DNA from: Acestrorhynchus altus
Taxonomy: Eukaryota; Chordata; Actinopteri; Characiformes; Acestrorhynchidae
Direction: 5' to 3'
DNA: 64,000 bases
Assembly (NCBI GenBank): GCA_034509495.1
Contig: CM067509.1
Coordinates: 8,964,689-9,028,688 of the forward strand
This document shows positions 13,320 to 24,682 of this stretch, piece after piece (the first letter of the stretch is position 1; each line of letters starts with the position of its first letter). Below the pieces are notes generated by a model that worked only from the letters and a program-made list of their open reading frames with translations, had not been told where the DNA came from and searched no databases. Both the position numbers and the translations under genes were made by a program.

Positions 13320-14152
13320 TGCACCTTGTCCCCACTGGTGTGATTGAAAACATTTCTAAATGACATGCACTTGAAATGTTGTTGGCCTCATTGTAGTGCA
13401 TTAGCTGATACCAACTGCATGTGCATCACCTAAACACTATGAGAGATATGCTCATTTTAGTGTTTTAAATTGTTAATTTTGCCAATACCTGTCATAATTC
13501 AGTTGGTACTCGAGAATCCATACCTGGAGATGCATATCATGTTTCATGGTAATCAGTCAATTCTAAAACAATTAAGCACCTGTTGAAATTTGGTTGGCTG
13601 ATGGTAGTCATATTTTTAATATAGACTCATAGATGCTGGTACAGGACAGCATGTAGTAGCACTATGCAATATTTCATGTCAGTTGGACAGATTTTCAAGT
13701 TTTTGCTTGGTGCAGTGCCACTAAATTTCGAGAGCTGTCTATAAACCCCCAAAGGTACAGGTCTGTAAGGTCTGGGTGTTTAACAACATTATGAACATTT
13801 AAGTTCAGGTTCTTATGATTCGTTTGGCACCAAATTTGTGCAGATTGGGTGAAAACCCAGAGACTAGTTCATGCTCAAAGCCTCATGTGCTTTTGCATTT
13901 TATGTTAATTAATGAAAGTGGGCGGGGCTATATGACTTTATGTAGGGCATGGGCGGGGTAGGCAATCAGGGTGTGGGAAATTTGTCTATAGGGCCACCAT
14001 TAGGTTACTGTATATGTATGTATTATGTATTAATATATATTTTCTTTTAATATAACTTATAAATAATAAACAGTAATACGTGCATTATGCACATTATGCA
14101 CATTATGCACGAAGAAAAACAACAGGTTTCCTGCACCTTCGTGCTTGGACCC
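13320..14152. repeat. Unclassified interspersed repeat with terminal hairpin
   Basis: A non-coding stretch ends with a 9-bp unit (CACATTATG type) repeated three times, then GCACGAAG pairing with CTTCGTGC about 25 bases later, then CTTGGACCCCTAAT. A hairpin close to one end and no obvious terminal inverted repeats are the look of a Helitron-like or other non-autonomous element. The left boundary is uncertain and the family is unidentified. Confidence 0.35.
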
Positions 14153-14158
14153 CTAATA

Positions 14159-14610
14159 TCACATCATTTGCTGCCATCTGCTGTTACAGAGAACTCGTGA
14201 CCAGAGCAGCAGAATAAAGGTCCCTGACATGTTTTTGCTGTGATTTCTATCTTCCTGTCCAGTCTGTGGTGTTATTAAACACCCTGTGGGCTGAAAACAC
14301 GCAGTAAACAGTCGTGTGTGGATTAAAACGCCTGATATGTCCACGTGTTCAGCAGACATTAAAGCGCAGGGCCGCTGGCTCTGTGTTAAAGCAGTGCGCG
14401 GTGAGCTCCCCCTCCTCTTCCCCTCAGCAGTGGGCTGCAGTGGTGGTCGTGCTGGTCCGCAGCTGCTGGATCACATCGGAATCCCAGCGAGCAGGAGAGC
14501 GGACCGGCTGGCAATCAGCTTCCTGTTTCATCAGCGTGTTTAGTGAACGAGAGGCTGAGAGAGCAGTGTAGTGACAGAGCAGAGCTCAGTAAAGCACTCT
14601 TCACACTAGG
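14159..14610 (+). promoter_or_regulatory. Probable hao2 promoter and noncoding first exon
   Basis: This block is clearly richer in GC and CpG than its surroundings (for example around 14,330-14,480) and lies 1.3 kb before the hao2 start codon. It ends in a good splice donor, CACACTAG|GTAAGG, with the GT at about 14,611. A matching acceptor, TTTTTCTGTGTAG, ends at about 15,865 just before the coding start. A noncoding first exon ending near 14,610 joined to 15,866 is the simplest reading. The transcription start is not determined. Confidence 0.5.
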
Positions 14611-14922
14611 TAAGGAGTTCTCTTTCACCTCCCCACCCTGTGTTACTGGTCCTCTTTAGACAGGGCTTCGTTTACTGGTGTTTATCTGATCTGTGCCTCT
14701 GCCCAGGCTGCTCAGGGCGTGTTTAAAGAGGGTAGTGGGGTAGTACATTCACGGTCGCTGAGCACAGCAAAGGAAAAGAACACTGGTGTCACGTGGGTAA
14801 ACTGTGGGCAGAGTATCCATATGTTTAAGCCGTGGTCTCTCAGGAAAACACTGAGTTAATTGTGGTTTTATCTTAATGAAAACAAAATAAAATATTAAAT
14901 TATTGTTTTTTCATCATCTGAA

Positions 14923-14961
<39 letters not shown>

Positions 14962-15887
14962 ATTAGTTGTATCTTACTGATATATATATATTCCTCCCCC
15001 ATTATATAGTACCAAACACAAGGTCATAAATTGTTATAATCATTCATGTGCATGTAGTACTTTCATACTCATTGGTTAATGTTTACACAAGTGTAGTTGA
15101 TCTTGACTCACTTTCCTTCTCCAGTGTGTTATATGTGAATTAATGTTTTGCTTCAGTGCATATTAAAGGTAGACAGTAGATGTAGTGGACTGGGTTCTTC
15201 TTCTAAGTTCTATAGCCTGCTAAGAGAAAGAGAGTCTTTTGTCTGAGTCATTCAAAGTAGGTTAAAGGTAACTAATTAAGAGTAATGCTGAGTGGTCAGT
15301 TTCAGAGTGTCATTTGTGGGTGCTGTTTTTGATACTTGCTCCTGGTCTGGTTAATGATTACAATACTGTGTAAGATCTGTTTTAAATTTCATGGAGAAGA
15401 CAGTGCCAAACAGTCCAAGGGACACAAACTCTGTCAGGTTTGTGAAACATTCTTTCAGCTCAGAGTAACATAACTCCAGTATCATATCATCTAATATTAT
15501 TGTTATGTTGTTATATATCTTATAATTCCATGATAATCTAAACTTCTTGACATTGAACTGCTGTTCTGTAGCACTGATTTAAATCATAGAATAGAATGTA
15601 GTAGTGAAGAATGTAGGTGTAAAGCTAATCCAGTTTACTATGAAAACCAGAGATATTTAACATGCAGCAATTATTACTGAACAAACCATGAAGTGGAGAA
15701 GTGAAACGAAAGGGCTGATGTTCGTTCCTGATGGGAAGAACAGATGTTCTGAGTTCTAGAGGTGCTAAAAAGATTTTGTCTATCTTGAAAAATCAAAGTG
15801 TGGCATGAAGGCTATAATGACAGATGGGCTGAAGGGGATGGTGATTTGGCTGTTTTTCTGTGTAGAGAGGGAGCCGTCTGTGGCGAG

Positions 15888-17630
15888 ATGGCTATGGTAT
15901 GTCTGACTGACTTTGAGGAGTATGCGAAACAGCATCTCTCCAAAGCTACCTGGGACTACTATGCAGCTGGAGCAGATGAGTGCTGTACCAGGGATGACAA
16001 TCTACTGGCTTATAAAAGGTATTTCACCCTTTCTCTTTTAGGGACATAAAAGTGCCCTCAGTTTAAGGGTCCATATCATGGAAAAATTATGCATATTGGG
16101 AGATATATAGTGATATTTATATCAATTTCATGATATAAACAGGGTAAGATATAGGCTGAGGTGATATTGTTTATATCAATTTTTACATTTATAACTTTTT
16201 AATCTTGTGAAAAAAAAATTCTGCTCCCTTGCTCTGCCCTCTGCTCTCAGCTCCTCTTGTACCCTGCTCCTCTCTGCCACCATTCAAATTGTCATGTACA
16301 CACTACAGAGACTAAGTATGTATAATGAAGAAATGAAGATCTAATTTAATGTTTAAAAACAGTAAAATAGACAGAAGAAGGATTTCATGGGGTATATAAA
16401 CATTTTCAAAGATTCAGAATTTGATATTTATCACTGTTAGCACTTGGATTTGTGCTTGGATTTTTTTCTGAGGCAATTTACATTCATAATAGAGATCATT
16501 TACATATATTAATCTTAAAATGGAATAAAGAGGTTGGAAAATGGTCAAGGTTGGAGGTTGGAATGAGGTCTAATAAAATGAGTTTCTGGTACATAAAAAC
16601 CTTAGACACTTTCAAAGATTTTCTTTTTCCTCCTGAAATCATGTCCAGGATTCGTCTAAGGCCTCGGATCTTACGGGATGTGTCAGTGAGTGACACTCGG
16701 ACTACTGTGCTGGGTACAGAGATCAGCTTCCCTGTGGGTATTGCACCCACAGCTTTCCACTGCCTTGCCTGGCATGAGGGAGAGTTGGCTACTGCCAGAG
16801 GTAAGTGTGGAATCAGTGGGATCTTATGGTTTTGTGTATTAATAGATGTAATGGATTTATTGGAATAATGCAGTTTGTTCTCGCATTGCAGGAAAATACC
16901 ACATTCCTTATATTTATTTTTATTTTAATTTGATTTGATTTGAATGTCCTTTTGACAGTATGTTAGCCACTAGATGGAGATATGGTGACATTTTCTGCAA
17001 ATTCTTAAAGGAACTGAAAGTGAAAAATGAACAGAATGTAGTTATGTAGTTGGTAATTGAAGATATGGTGTACTAGTGACTTTATTAGCTCTGTGCAGAC
17101 TGTAGGCCTAAAACATCAAGTTCTTTCATTTCAGATAGTTAGATGTGGTTTCCAACAGTTTACAGTCCTGTAAGCAGCTGGTTGTCAGCTACGAGATATA
17201 CATTTGGCCCAGTATATTTAGGCATTCTTGTTACATCCACAAAAAGGGCACCCAGGTTAGATTTTAGATTTTTTTTTCTGATTTTGTTTTTTCCATCCTT
17301 TTCTCTGTCTGTTTCTCTCAGCCACAGAGGCATTGAACACCTGTTACATTGCCAGCACCTACTCTACATGCTCAGTGGAGGAGATTAGTGCTGCAGCACC
17401 CAATGGTTACCGCTGGTTCCAGCTGTATGTGTATCGTGACCGTAAACTGTCTGAACAGATTGTTCACAGGGTGGAAGCCCTAGGCTACAAGGCCCTGGTG
17501 CTCACGGTTGATGTGCCATACACAGGCAAACGTCGCGATGATATTCGCAATCAGTTTAAGCTCCCACCACACTTGAAAGTGAAGAACTTTGATGGGATAT
17601 TTCCAGTAAGTGTACAGGCACTGATCTACA

Positions 17631-17711
<81 letters not shown>

Positions 17712-20700
17712 TCTGTGTCTGTGTGTGTGTGTGTGTTGGCTGAACAATATATAATTTTGTCACTGTAATGTGGGCATGGACAATAGTCACATCTCAGCAT
17801 GCACAATGTCAAGTATGGCAAATTTAATTAATTGTTGTAGTCAAGTAAATGCTAGATGTCTCTTGAAGTACAAGAAAATTCTGCATTGGTCTAATTTTCC
17901 AAGACATACCCAACAGAGATATTTTGATTACACTGAGTGCGTTATCAAATTAACATGTTTGATCATTAATTTTTAATATCCCAATGTATTTTTGCCGAAG
18001 AAAAAAATATTACAATGTCAGTTTTTGTTCAGTATTTTGCAGCCCTTGTGTGTGTGTTTGCCTGTCTGTCTGTGTGTTTATGGACTTGTCTATGTATTGT
18101 CTGATCTGATACCAATTCTATGTTGAGGCTCAACTGAATATTTTCTGGACAGTCTATAGAATCTAGCAGAGAGTAGGAGCTAATGGTGAAAGTCAAATAC
18201 AACGGATGGGTCAGCAAATATTTTCTGTACAGCTCTTAGCATAGACTATTTATGGCAGTCTTTACAAAGGAAAAAAAAAACAGATTTAAATATACTGGAT
18301 TTCAGATTATTCCAACAATAGTTCTCTAATCATTGTACACATGAAACTATTATAAAGTATAGCCTGTATTCTATCTCAAACCCTGCACTCTTAACATGTG
18401 CCTTCCAAGTGAATGTATTGTCAATATGTACACCCAGGTCTTTATAAGATTATAAGAGCAGACCTAATTAATGCCCCAAAGGACCCACCACAATAGAGGT
18501 CTGCACTCCAGCTGCTGGACCTACATACATTGAATGTCCAAATGTTTGTTTCTAATGAATGAATTTAACTAGTTGAAGTTGCACTAATTACTGACACAAT
18601 GTGCAAATCCACAATTATAGCCTGTCTGGCACCTATGGAGAAGCACTGCCAACAGGCACCTCTGAAGCAGAAAAACACAAACTTATTATCACCATGCCTA
18701 AGTCCTCTAAGGCAAGAGGAGGTGGGAAGGAGATGAGGTGGGATGGTGGTCTTCTGACATCTTGACCTCAATAATGCTCTTGTCACTGAATGCAATCAAA
18801 TCTTCACAGCAATGCTCCAATATCCAGTAAATACATTTGCTTTCAGAACATTGAATGAACATGTTTCCCAATACTTTCAGAAGAACAATTAGTTACCCAG
18901 CCCAGTGTGGAACAACACATCAGTGTACAAACATAATGCACTACTAATACTGGTTGAATTATTAATAGTTTCTAATTTTTAACAGAAAGTTTAAAAGTTT
19001 ATGGCAGACAGAGACTACAGAGATAACAGGGAAATGGTCACAGCTGTGCACGGTCTACCTATTTCTACCTATTTTTTCAACTGTGGTTTAAACAGCCTGT
19101 GGTTTAAAGTTACTTTACAAAAGATCTAAACAGGACAACTCACCTTGATTTCCTTGCTCCTGAGTACACATTGACTGTGGCCGCATTGGGTGTGTGAGAC
19201 TGAAAAATCTGCACTGCACATGATGAGTGTGTAATCACTGTGCTCTATCATGTATATTCACTTATGTTAGTGTCACACATTACCATGCAAGCTTCCTATT
19301 TTAGTAGGGATGTTAATTATATGATATAAATGAGTCAGAGTACAAAAGTTTTCAGTGCATCAAATAATTTTATTAAAAACTAAAATGGTCATATTTTATA
19401 TTCATTACATTTAAAGTGATATGGTTTTGTGTTTTAAATTTACTGTGATTAGTAATATATTCAAATTACAATTAAAATGTTCAATTATTCTGAAATTCTG
19501 TTTTTTATGAGCCATACTGATCAACAGTAAAACAAAAAAGTTTGAAATTTCACTATCACAATTTATCTTTTTGAATGAAATTGTGATTACGAATGAGCTT
19601 TTAACATTTGTTTTGAGATGCAATAGTATTGTTTGGAATTTCTATAAAGACCTGTGTGGCATCACACATGGAAAATAACTGTTTGAAAAATGTTCATCAG
19701 AAAGTCTGAAAATACTCTTAAGGGTTAAGCCCACTATATAAAGTCTCTGATTCCATGGTTGTTTACTCTCACACTTGTTTGTTTACAGAGACAAATAAAG
19801 AAAGCATATGAGTGCACACAGTCCTGTATAATAAAACAGGGTTTCTCAACCTGTGGACCAGGGAGCACCAGTGGGCAATGAAGCACTCTCGTCTTCTGTC
19901 AGTCCATCCTCAGGTGGAGGCAGCGGTCCGTAGTGCGCCAGTAACTTTTTAAATAATAAAACTGTGTAAAAAAATGTGGGGAAAAGCTGATTAAAAACAA
20001 AATCGAGAGATTGTGTTCAAATTATAAACAATAATAGTTCATTAAACAAAGAAAGAATAGAGATACCGTTCCTCAGAAAAAGCAAAGAATCATCCAGAAG
20101 TACAAACTGGAATGCATCAAATATGTTGTGAAAGCAAACATAGACAGATGCAAAAATGCACATTTTGTAACTAGACATTAGAGCAACGCATGAATAATTT
20201 GACATAATTTTACCTAAAAAAATGCAATAATAATTTACATGAAAAGTTGTTTTCTTGTTATACTTTCTAGTTATAAACAGGTGGGCTGTGAGGTGGAAAA
20301 GGTCGAGAACCCCAGTAATAAAGTATGTACAGACAAATGAATTTGTGCTGGCACCTGTCTAAGGCATCTATATTGATACATTACTAACTGAACCTGCACT
20401 AGTGAGATACTAATAGTATACCAAATCATTGCATTGAAAAATCAATACATATTCAATACTTTGCCTCCTACAGGATGCTGCTGGTCCTGAAGAGTATGGA
20501 ATTCCTGCAAACACTTTGGACCCATCCATCAGTTGGAAAGATGTGTGCTGGCTGCAGTCTCTTACCCGCCTGCCCATTATTATCAAAGGCATTTTAACTA
20601 AGGAGGATGCAGAGCTGGCTGTGGAGCACGGAGTCCAGGGGATCATAGTTTCCAACCATGGGGGGCGGCAACTGGATGGAGGACCAGCTACAGTGAGAAA

Positions 20701-21309
20701 CATTAATGTTTTTCTCATCCACAATGAACTGCTTCTTTTTCTTTTTCCTTCCCTCCCTCCCTCCATCACTGTTTTCCTTGCTGTGTCCTTATCTGCTATT
20801 TCTAAACACAGATAGACTGTCTGTCTGAGATAGCAGACACAGTGCAAGGCCGGATTGAGGTGTACATGGACGGCGGCATCCGCACAGGCGGTGATGTGTT
20901 GAAGGCCTTGGCTCTGGGAGCTAGATGTGTGTTTATTGGAAGACCAGCAATTTGGGGCCTTGCTTACAAGGTAACTGAATGAGAATTTGTCAACATGTGC
21001 GACAGAGCCATAGCTTGTGGTGTAACATCTCATGTTTTACATAGTAGCACATAATTTGTTGTGCAGTGACACACACTTCTCATTCTGTCAGGGTGAGGAA
21101 GGAGTGAGAGAAGTCCTCCAAATTCTAAATGACGAGTTTCGTTTATGCATGGCCTTATCAGGTACGTGCAGACTGCAATGTCTTGCGTATGAGATTATTT
21201 ATTCTTAATTGTATCAGACCTTCTCCCTCATTTTCCTTTCCTTATTTTATCAGGTTGCAGAAATGTGTCTGAGATTAACAGGAACCTCATCCAGTTATCT
21301 AAACTTTGA
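15888..21309 (+). CDS. hao2: 2-hydroxyacid oxidase 2 (peroxisomal FMN-dependent L-2-hydroxyacid oxidase)
   Basis: Seven coding exons: 15888-16018, 16649-16800, 17322-17605, 20474-20692, 20812-20970, 21092-21161 and 21254-21309. They give 356 codons plus stop, and all junctions are GT-AG and in phase. The protein starts MAMVCLTDFEEYA, close to remembered human HAO2 (351 aa), and STYSTCS replaces the tryptophan-bearing segment of HAO1, which favours HAO2. The FMN-dependent TIM-barrel residues are present: active-site Tyr24, Tyr130 in QLYVY, Lys227 in IIIKGIL, catalytic His251 and Arg254 in SNHGGRQLDG, then DGGIRTG and GRPAIWGLAYKG. The C-terminus SKL is a peroxisomal PTS1 signal. The family oxidises (S)-2-hydroxy acids, mainly long-chain for HAO2, to 2-oxo acids and releases hydrogen peroxide. 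Intron 3 carries a long GT repeat and an hAT element. An AATAAA at 21,911 may be the polyadenylation signal. Confidence 0.95.
17636..17737. repeat. (GT)n microsatellite in hao2 intron 3
   Basis: About 75 bases of GT repeat, a short CTCTGTGTCT break, then more GT. It begins about 30 bases after the exon-3 donor at 17,606. Confidence 0.95.
18400..18850. repeat. Dispersed repeat in hao2 intron 3
   Basis: The 3' part shares words with copies at about 5,270 and 60,990 (see the 5,265 entry). GTCCAAATGTTTGT at about 18,536 also recurs near 60,950. Both ends are degraded and the family is unnamed, perhaps a non-autonomous Tc1-type unit. Confidence 0.45.
19837..20315 (-). mobile_element. Non-autonomous hAT-type element in hao2 intron 3
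   Basis: The left end CAGGGTTTCTCAACC and the reverse complement of the right end CTGGGGTTCTCGACC form imperfect terminal inverted repeats. They are flanked by TAATAAAA at 19829-19836 and TAATAAAG at 20316-20323, an 8-bp target duplication typical of hAT. There is no transposase frame, and the size is about 479 bp. Read on the minus strand, the first 50 or so bases match the start of the element at 33,890, so the two belong to one family in opposite orientation. Confidence 0.8.
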
Positions 21310-21930
21310 CCAAAGGAAGAAAATTGAAGTTGGAGATGAGCTTTACTTACCCAAAAGCCAATAGCATTAATTCCTTTACACCAAAATATATTCCTTCCAA
21401 TTCCATATCCCACACAGATCAACATGCAGATTAGAAGGACAAAGGCAGCAGAAACACTAAATACCTAATTATTTGTTATTTTAATAATTATGTGCTGTCA
21501 TGGAGACTTTAATGGAGAATACATTTATAAACATAAAGAAGTAGAGATTCCTTGCTGACCACAGACTTAGCTGCTGTCTGTGAGAGTAATTCTTTATCTA
21601 TTTGTGATAATGAGTGGCTGAGAGGCTGGTCAGTATAGCCAAAGGGTTGTCAAAGTGAGTGACTGGTGAAAGTGGATTGAGATTGCAAATGACAAAGTGC
21701 TGGGCTAATAGACAGGCTTGCATTGTTATTTTTTAAAATAATTTTTTATCTCTAGTTCTGTTGTGTTTTGTAATTAGAAGGAGAGGATGGATGAAAAAGA
21801 GTTTTTATTCAGATGGTTACAGAGGTTACTATGGTGGTTTGTGGGGGACCAGTACATATATAGTGTGTTGTAATTTAATACCTAGGATAAAATGTAAATT
21901 AATTCCATATAATAAACTGCTTCTTGTCAG
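21310..21930 (+). other. Probable hao2 3' untranslated region
   Basis: AT-rich, non-coding sequence directly after the stop. It contains AATAAA at 21911-21916 followed by a GT-rich stretch (GTGTCCTGTGTTGTC), a reasonable cleavage and polyadenylation context. The exact end is inferred. Confidence 0.4.
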
Positions 21931-21949
21931 TGTCCTGTGTTGTCATGAG

Positions 21950-23300
21950 TTCATGTTTTTAATCTCTTAAACGTTAAGAAATGTATAGCAATTGTATAGT
22001 AAACTAATAGCTTCAAATCATTTTGTTTCACTGACTTGTAACAGGGAGAATTGCATCTTTGTCATTGACACTCTGGGCCCAGAACTATATAATACACTAT
22101 ATTGTGTATTGTTGCATAAAGCAAGGCATATTTTTATCAAATAATGTAATATTTTGTTTACATGCAATTAATACTACAATATCTACAGAAAACAGATTTT
22201 ATCAGTAATATAATAAACATGTTTACATGCACTTCAATAATCAGATATTGGGAAACTCTTAGTCTAAAGTTGTAATTCGGTTTCTGCATTGCAACCAACC
22301 ATTAATTTCATAGAATAATTCATTTTATCAATCGTGTTGTTGGTTTCAGCATTTAATGTTGTGTTTTGTTGCTGTCCCACTGGTGCTGTGTTAAACACTG
22401 CTTGCTTATTTCTTGTCTGTTTTCATGCATGCGCAGACTGAGTAATCCAAGGTTAGGTCCTGTAAAGAATATAAATGTACTGTGAAGTTGGGTTAAAATC
22501 CAACTCTTTTTATTGAATTTCTTTATCAGAATTCTAGACCTTTATTCTATGTAAGAAATTGGAGATTGCTGCTTGAATAACCAGATAACCAAAGAAATCC
22601 AATTATGAACAGACTGAGAATTTATAAACACACTCATAAACACACTCATTACTCACACTCATCACGTCTGTCCACATGCTTCTTCCACTTAAAATATCAG
22701 TTGTGTATCTCTCAGCTTGTCAACAAATGTGCATGTACAGCTTATAGCTAGGCTTGTATTGACAGCAGTGGTATAAAAGTTGTACTCTACTAATCTTATA
22801 TAATGCTTCTTTATGTGGTTTAGCAGCAGGCGTAGCTAGTTGTCTTAAAGAATTAACTTGGGCAGGATTATAATGTAACAGGAAAATAATGTAGCAAAAC
22901 TAGAGCACTGACACTGCAAAAGCATAATTGACTTCAGAAGTGTGTCGAAACTAAATGTAGCTAAATATAAGTGCATCTCCTGTTAAAAGTGCTGCTTTTT
23001 GCCACTACAGTGATCTGAATCAGCTTTTGGTGTGGTCTGTCTCCCTGCACAGTTTAAAACTGTTTAAAGTGTTCTTCTAAGAGCAACACTGAAATCATGA
23101 GATCAAAAAGTTGGGAATCACCTCTAAGATATATAGGAAGCCTTCCCCCCACCCCCAACATACAGACACAAAGAGTATATAATTAGGGATGAGTTTAGTG
23201 AGCCCTAGTGAGTTTTACATGGTCCAGATTATCAGAAGAAGAATCTGTTCTTTGCAAGCACCAGTTTTTAGACCATGTGTGTATATTCCAAGAGTACTAC
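21950..23300. other. Intergenic region between hao2 and the KLHL gene
   Basis: AT-rich sequence without open frames of note. I see no gene, no clear transposon ends and no long tandem repeat. Confidence 0.5.
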
Positions 23301-23339
23301 TTAGAAATGTCTGCCTTCATCAGAAATGTGAAGACCTTT

Positions 23340-23557
23340 ATATAAGTATGTGTGACCGCTGTATGTGAGGGTGTGTGTGTGTGTGTCCACACGCGTGTGC
23401 GCACGCAGAGACAGTGAGAAGGAGAAGTGACACAGGAAGTCTAAAGAGGCTTGTGGTGCACAGCTCAGATGCCTCAATTTACAGAAGCGGTTTGTAGTGC
23501 AATGCTCAGTGCTGTGATGAGAGGAACACTGAAGCTCCACAGAACACTCCAGTTCTG
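23340..23557 (+). promoter_or_regulatory. Probable promoter and noncoding first exon of the KLHL gene
   Basis: A short CpG-containing stretch (CCACACGCGTGTGCGCACGC near 23,387) is followed by a splice donor, CAGTTCTG|GTAAGC, with its GT at 23,558. A second candidate exon with acceptor TTTTTCAG starts at 23,897 and ends at 24,015 before GTAAGT. Both are inferred from splice signals only. Confidence 0.35.
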
Positions 23558-23896
23558 GTAAGCACTCTTGCAAGGGAAACCCTCCTTTCTTATGTTTTAA
23601 TGCAATTCTCTGAACACTTGTTATACAGTAACTGCTGCGTTGCTCTATGTAGCTTCTAAGTATTGTACAGAATATTAATTTGTCAGTATGTGAAGCAAAT
23701 GAAGCTTAATTTTGCACAACGTCTGTGTAATGGGGTGTGAATATGCTAAAGCTGAATCTACATCTACTGTCTGTCACAGTCAGGTTTAGTCTAGGGAAAA
23801 GCCTATATCCTGTGTGCATGTGTGTCAAAAAAGAACACCTGTTACTCTTCTTTGTGTGGCCTGCTCATGCTAACCCTCTTTCATTTCCTTTTTCAG

Positions 23897-24015
23897 ACGC
23901 TCCACTGTTTTTTCTGTCTGATGCATGTGTGATCGCACTAGGGGTAAACAACATCTGTCATTTTACCTGTCAGGAACACTTTGAGCAGGGGTATTTTCAT
24001 CTAATGAGACATGGG
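23897..24015 (+). other. Candidate second exon of the KLHL gene, may carry the true start codon
   Basis: It is bounded by TTTTTCAG on the left and a strong GTAAGT donor on the right. It ends in ATGGG, and splicing to 24,661 gives ATG-GGA-AAC-AGT-GGA-GAG-GAG-GGT-AAA, which runs in frame into the ATG at 24,683. That would add nine residues (MGNSGEEGK). The exon also contains two short upstream frames. There is no homology support for these nine residues. Confidence 0.35.
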
Positions 24016-24682
24016 GTAAGTTCTCTTCACTCTGGTTTCACAGGACAAATGTGAAGGAATTGACATTAGGGAAGGATCTGTTACTAAACTAATGTATCAC
24101 ACTGTCACCAGAGTTACTAGCACCACAGATTGGGGGAATATATTTTAATAATGTGGAATCGCTCTTTTCAATATTATCAGATTTGCATGCAAACAAGGAT
24201 AAAATGCTGCTAGTAAAATGGTAGTATTGTGCAGTCTCATATGTTTTTAAGGCAAAAGTATTGTGTAGAAATTCTAGATGTGTTCTCATTGAACAGGGTG
24301 GTAGAGGGTTCCATAAGAGTACAAGGGAAACTTTGTAATACCAAAAATTAAGAATTAAGTAAAAATAAATATAATGCCTACAATCATCATTGGTGAATAA
24401 TGAAGGCAAATAAATGGTCAGCACCCCTGACCCTAGAAATTAATAATTACAACATTTATTACAACAATTATCATTTAACTTCACTGATAGAAATTTCCTA
24501 TACATTTACATCAATTTACTGACAATTTACTGTGTAAATTACTGCAGTAAAAGTGGTTTTGTTTTTTAATTTTAATTATTTTAAGTCATGGTGTATTAGA
24601 GGTGGCAAATATAAACTTCAGCACAACAAACCACTGTGTACTCACTCTCCTTCTTTTCAGAAACAGTGGAGAGGAGGGTAAA

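Noticed and set aside
20410..21033. 207-aa open frame on the minus strand
   Set aside because: It is antisense to hao2 exons 4 and 5, which have clear FMN-oxidase homology on the plus strand. The frame shows no domain.
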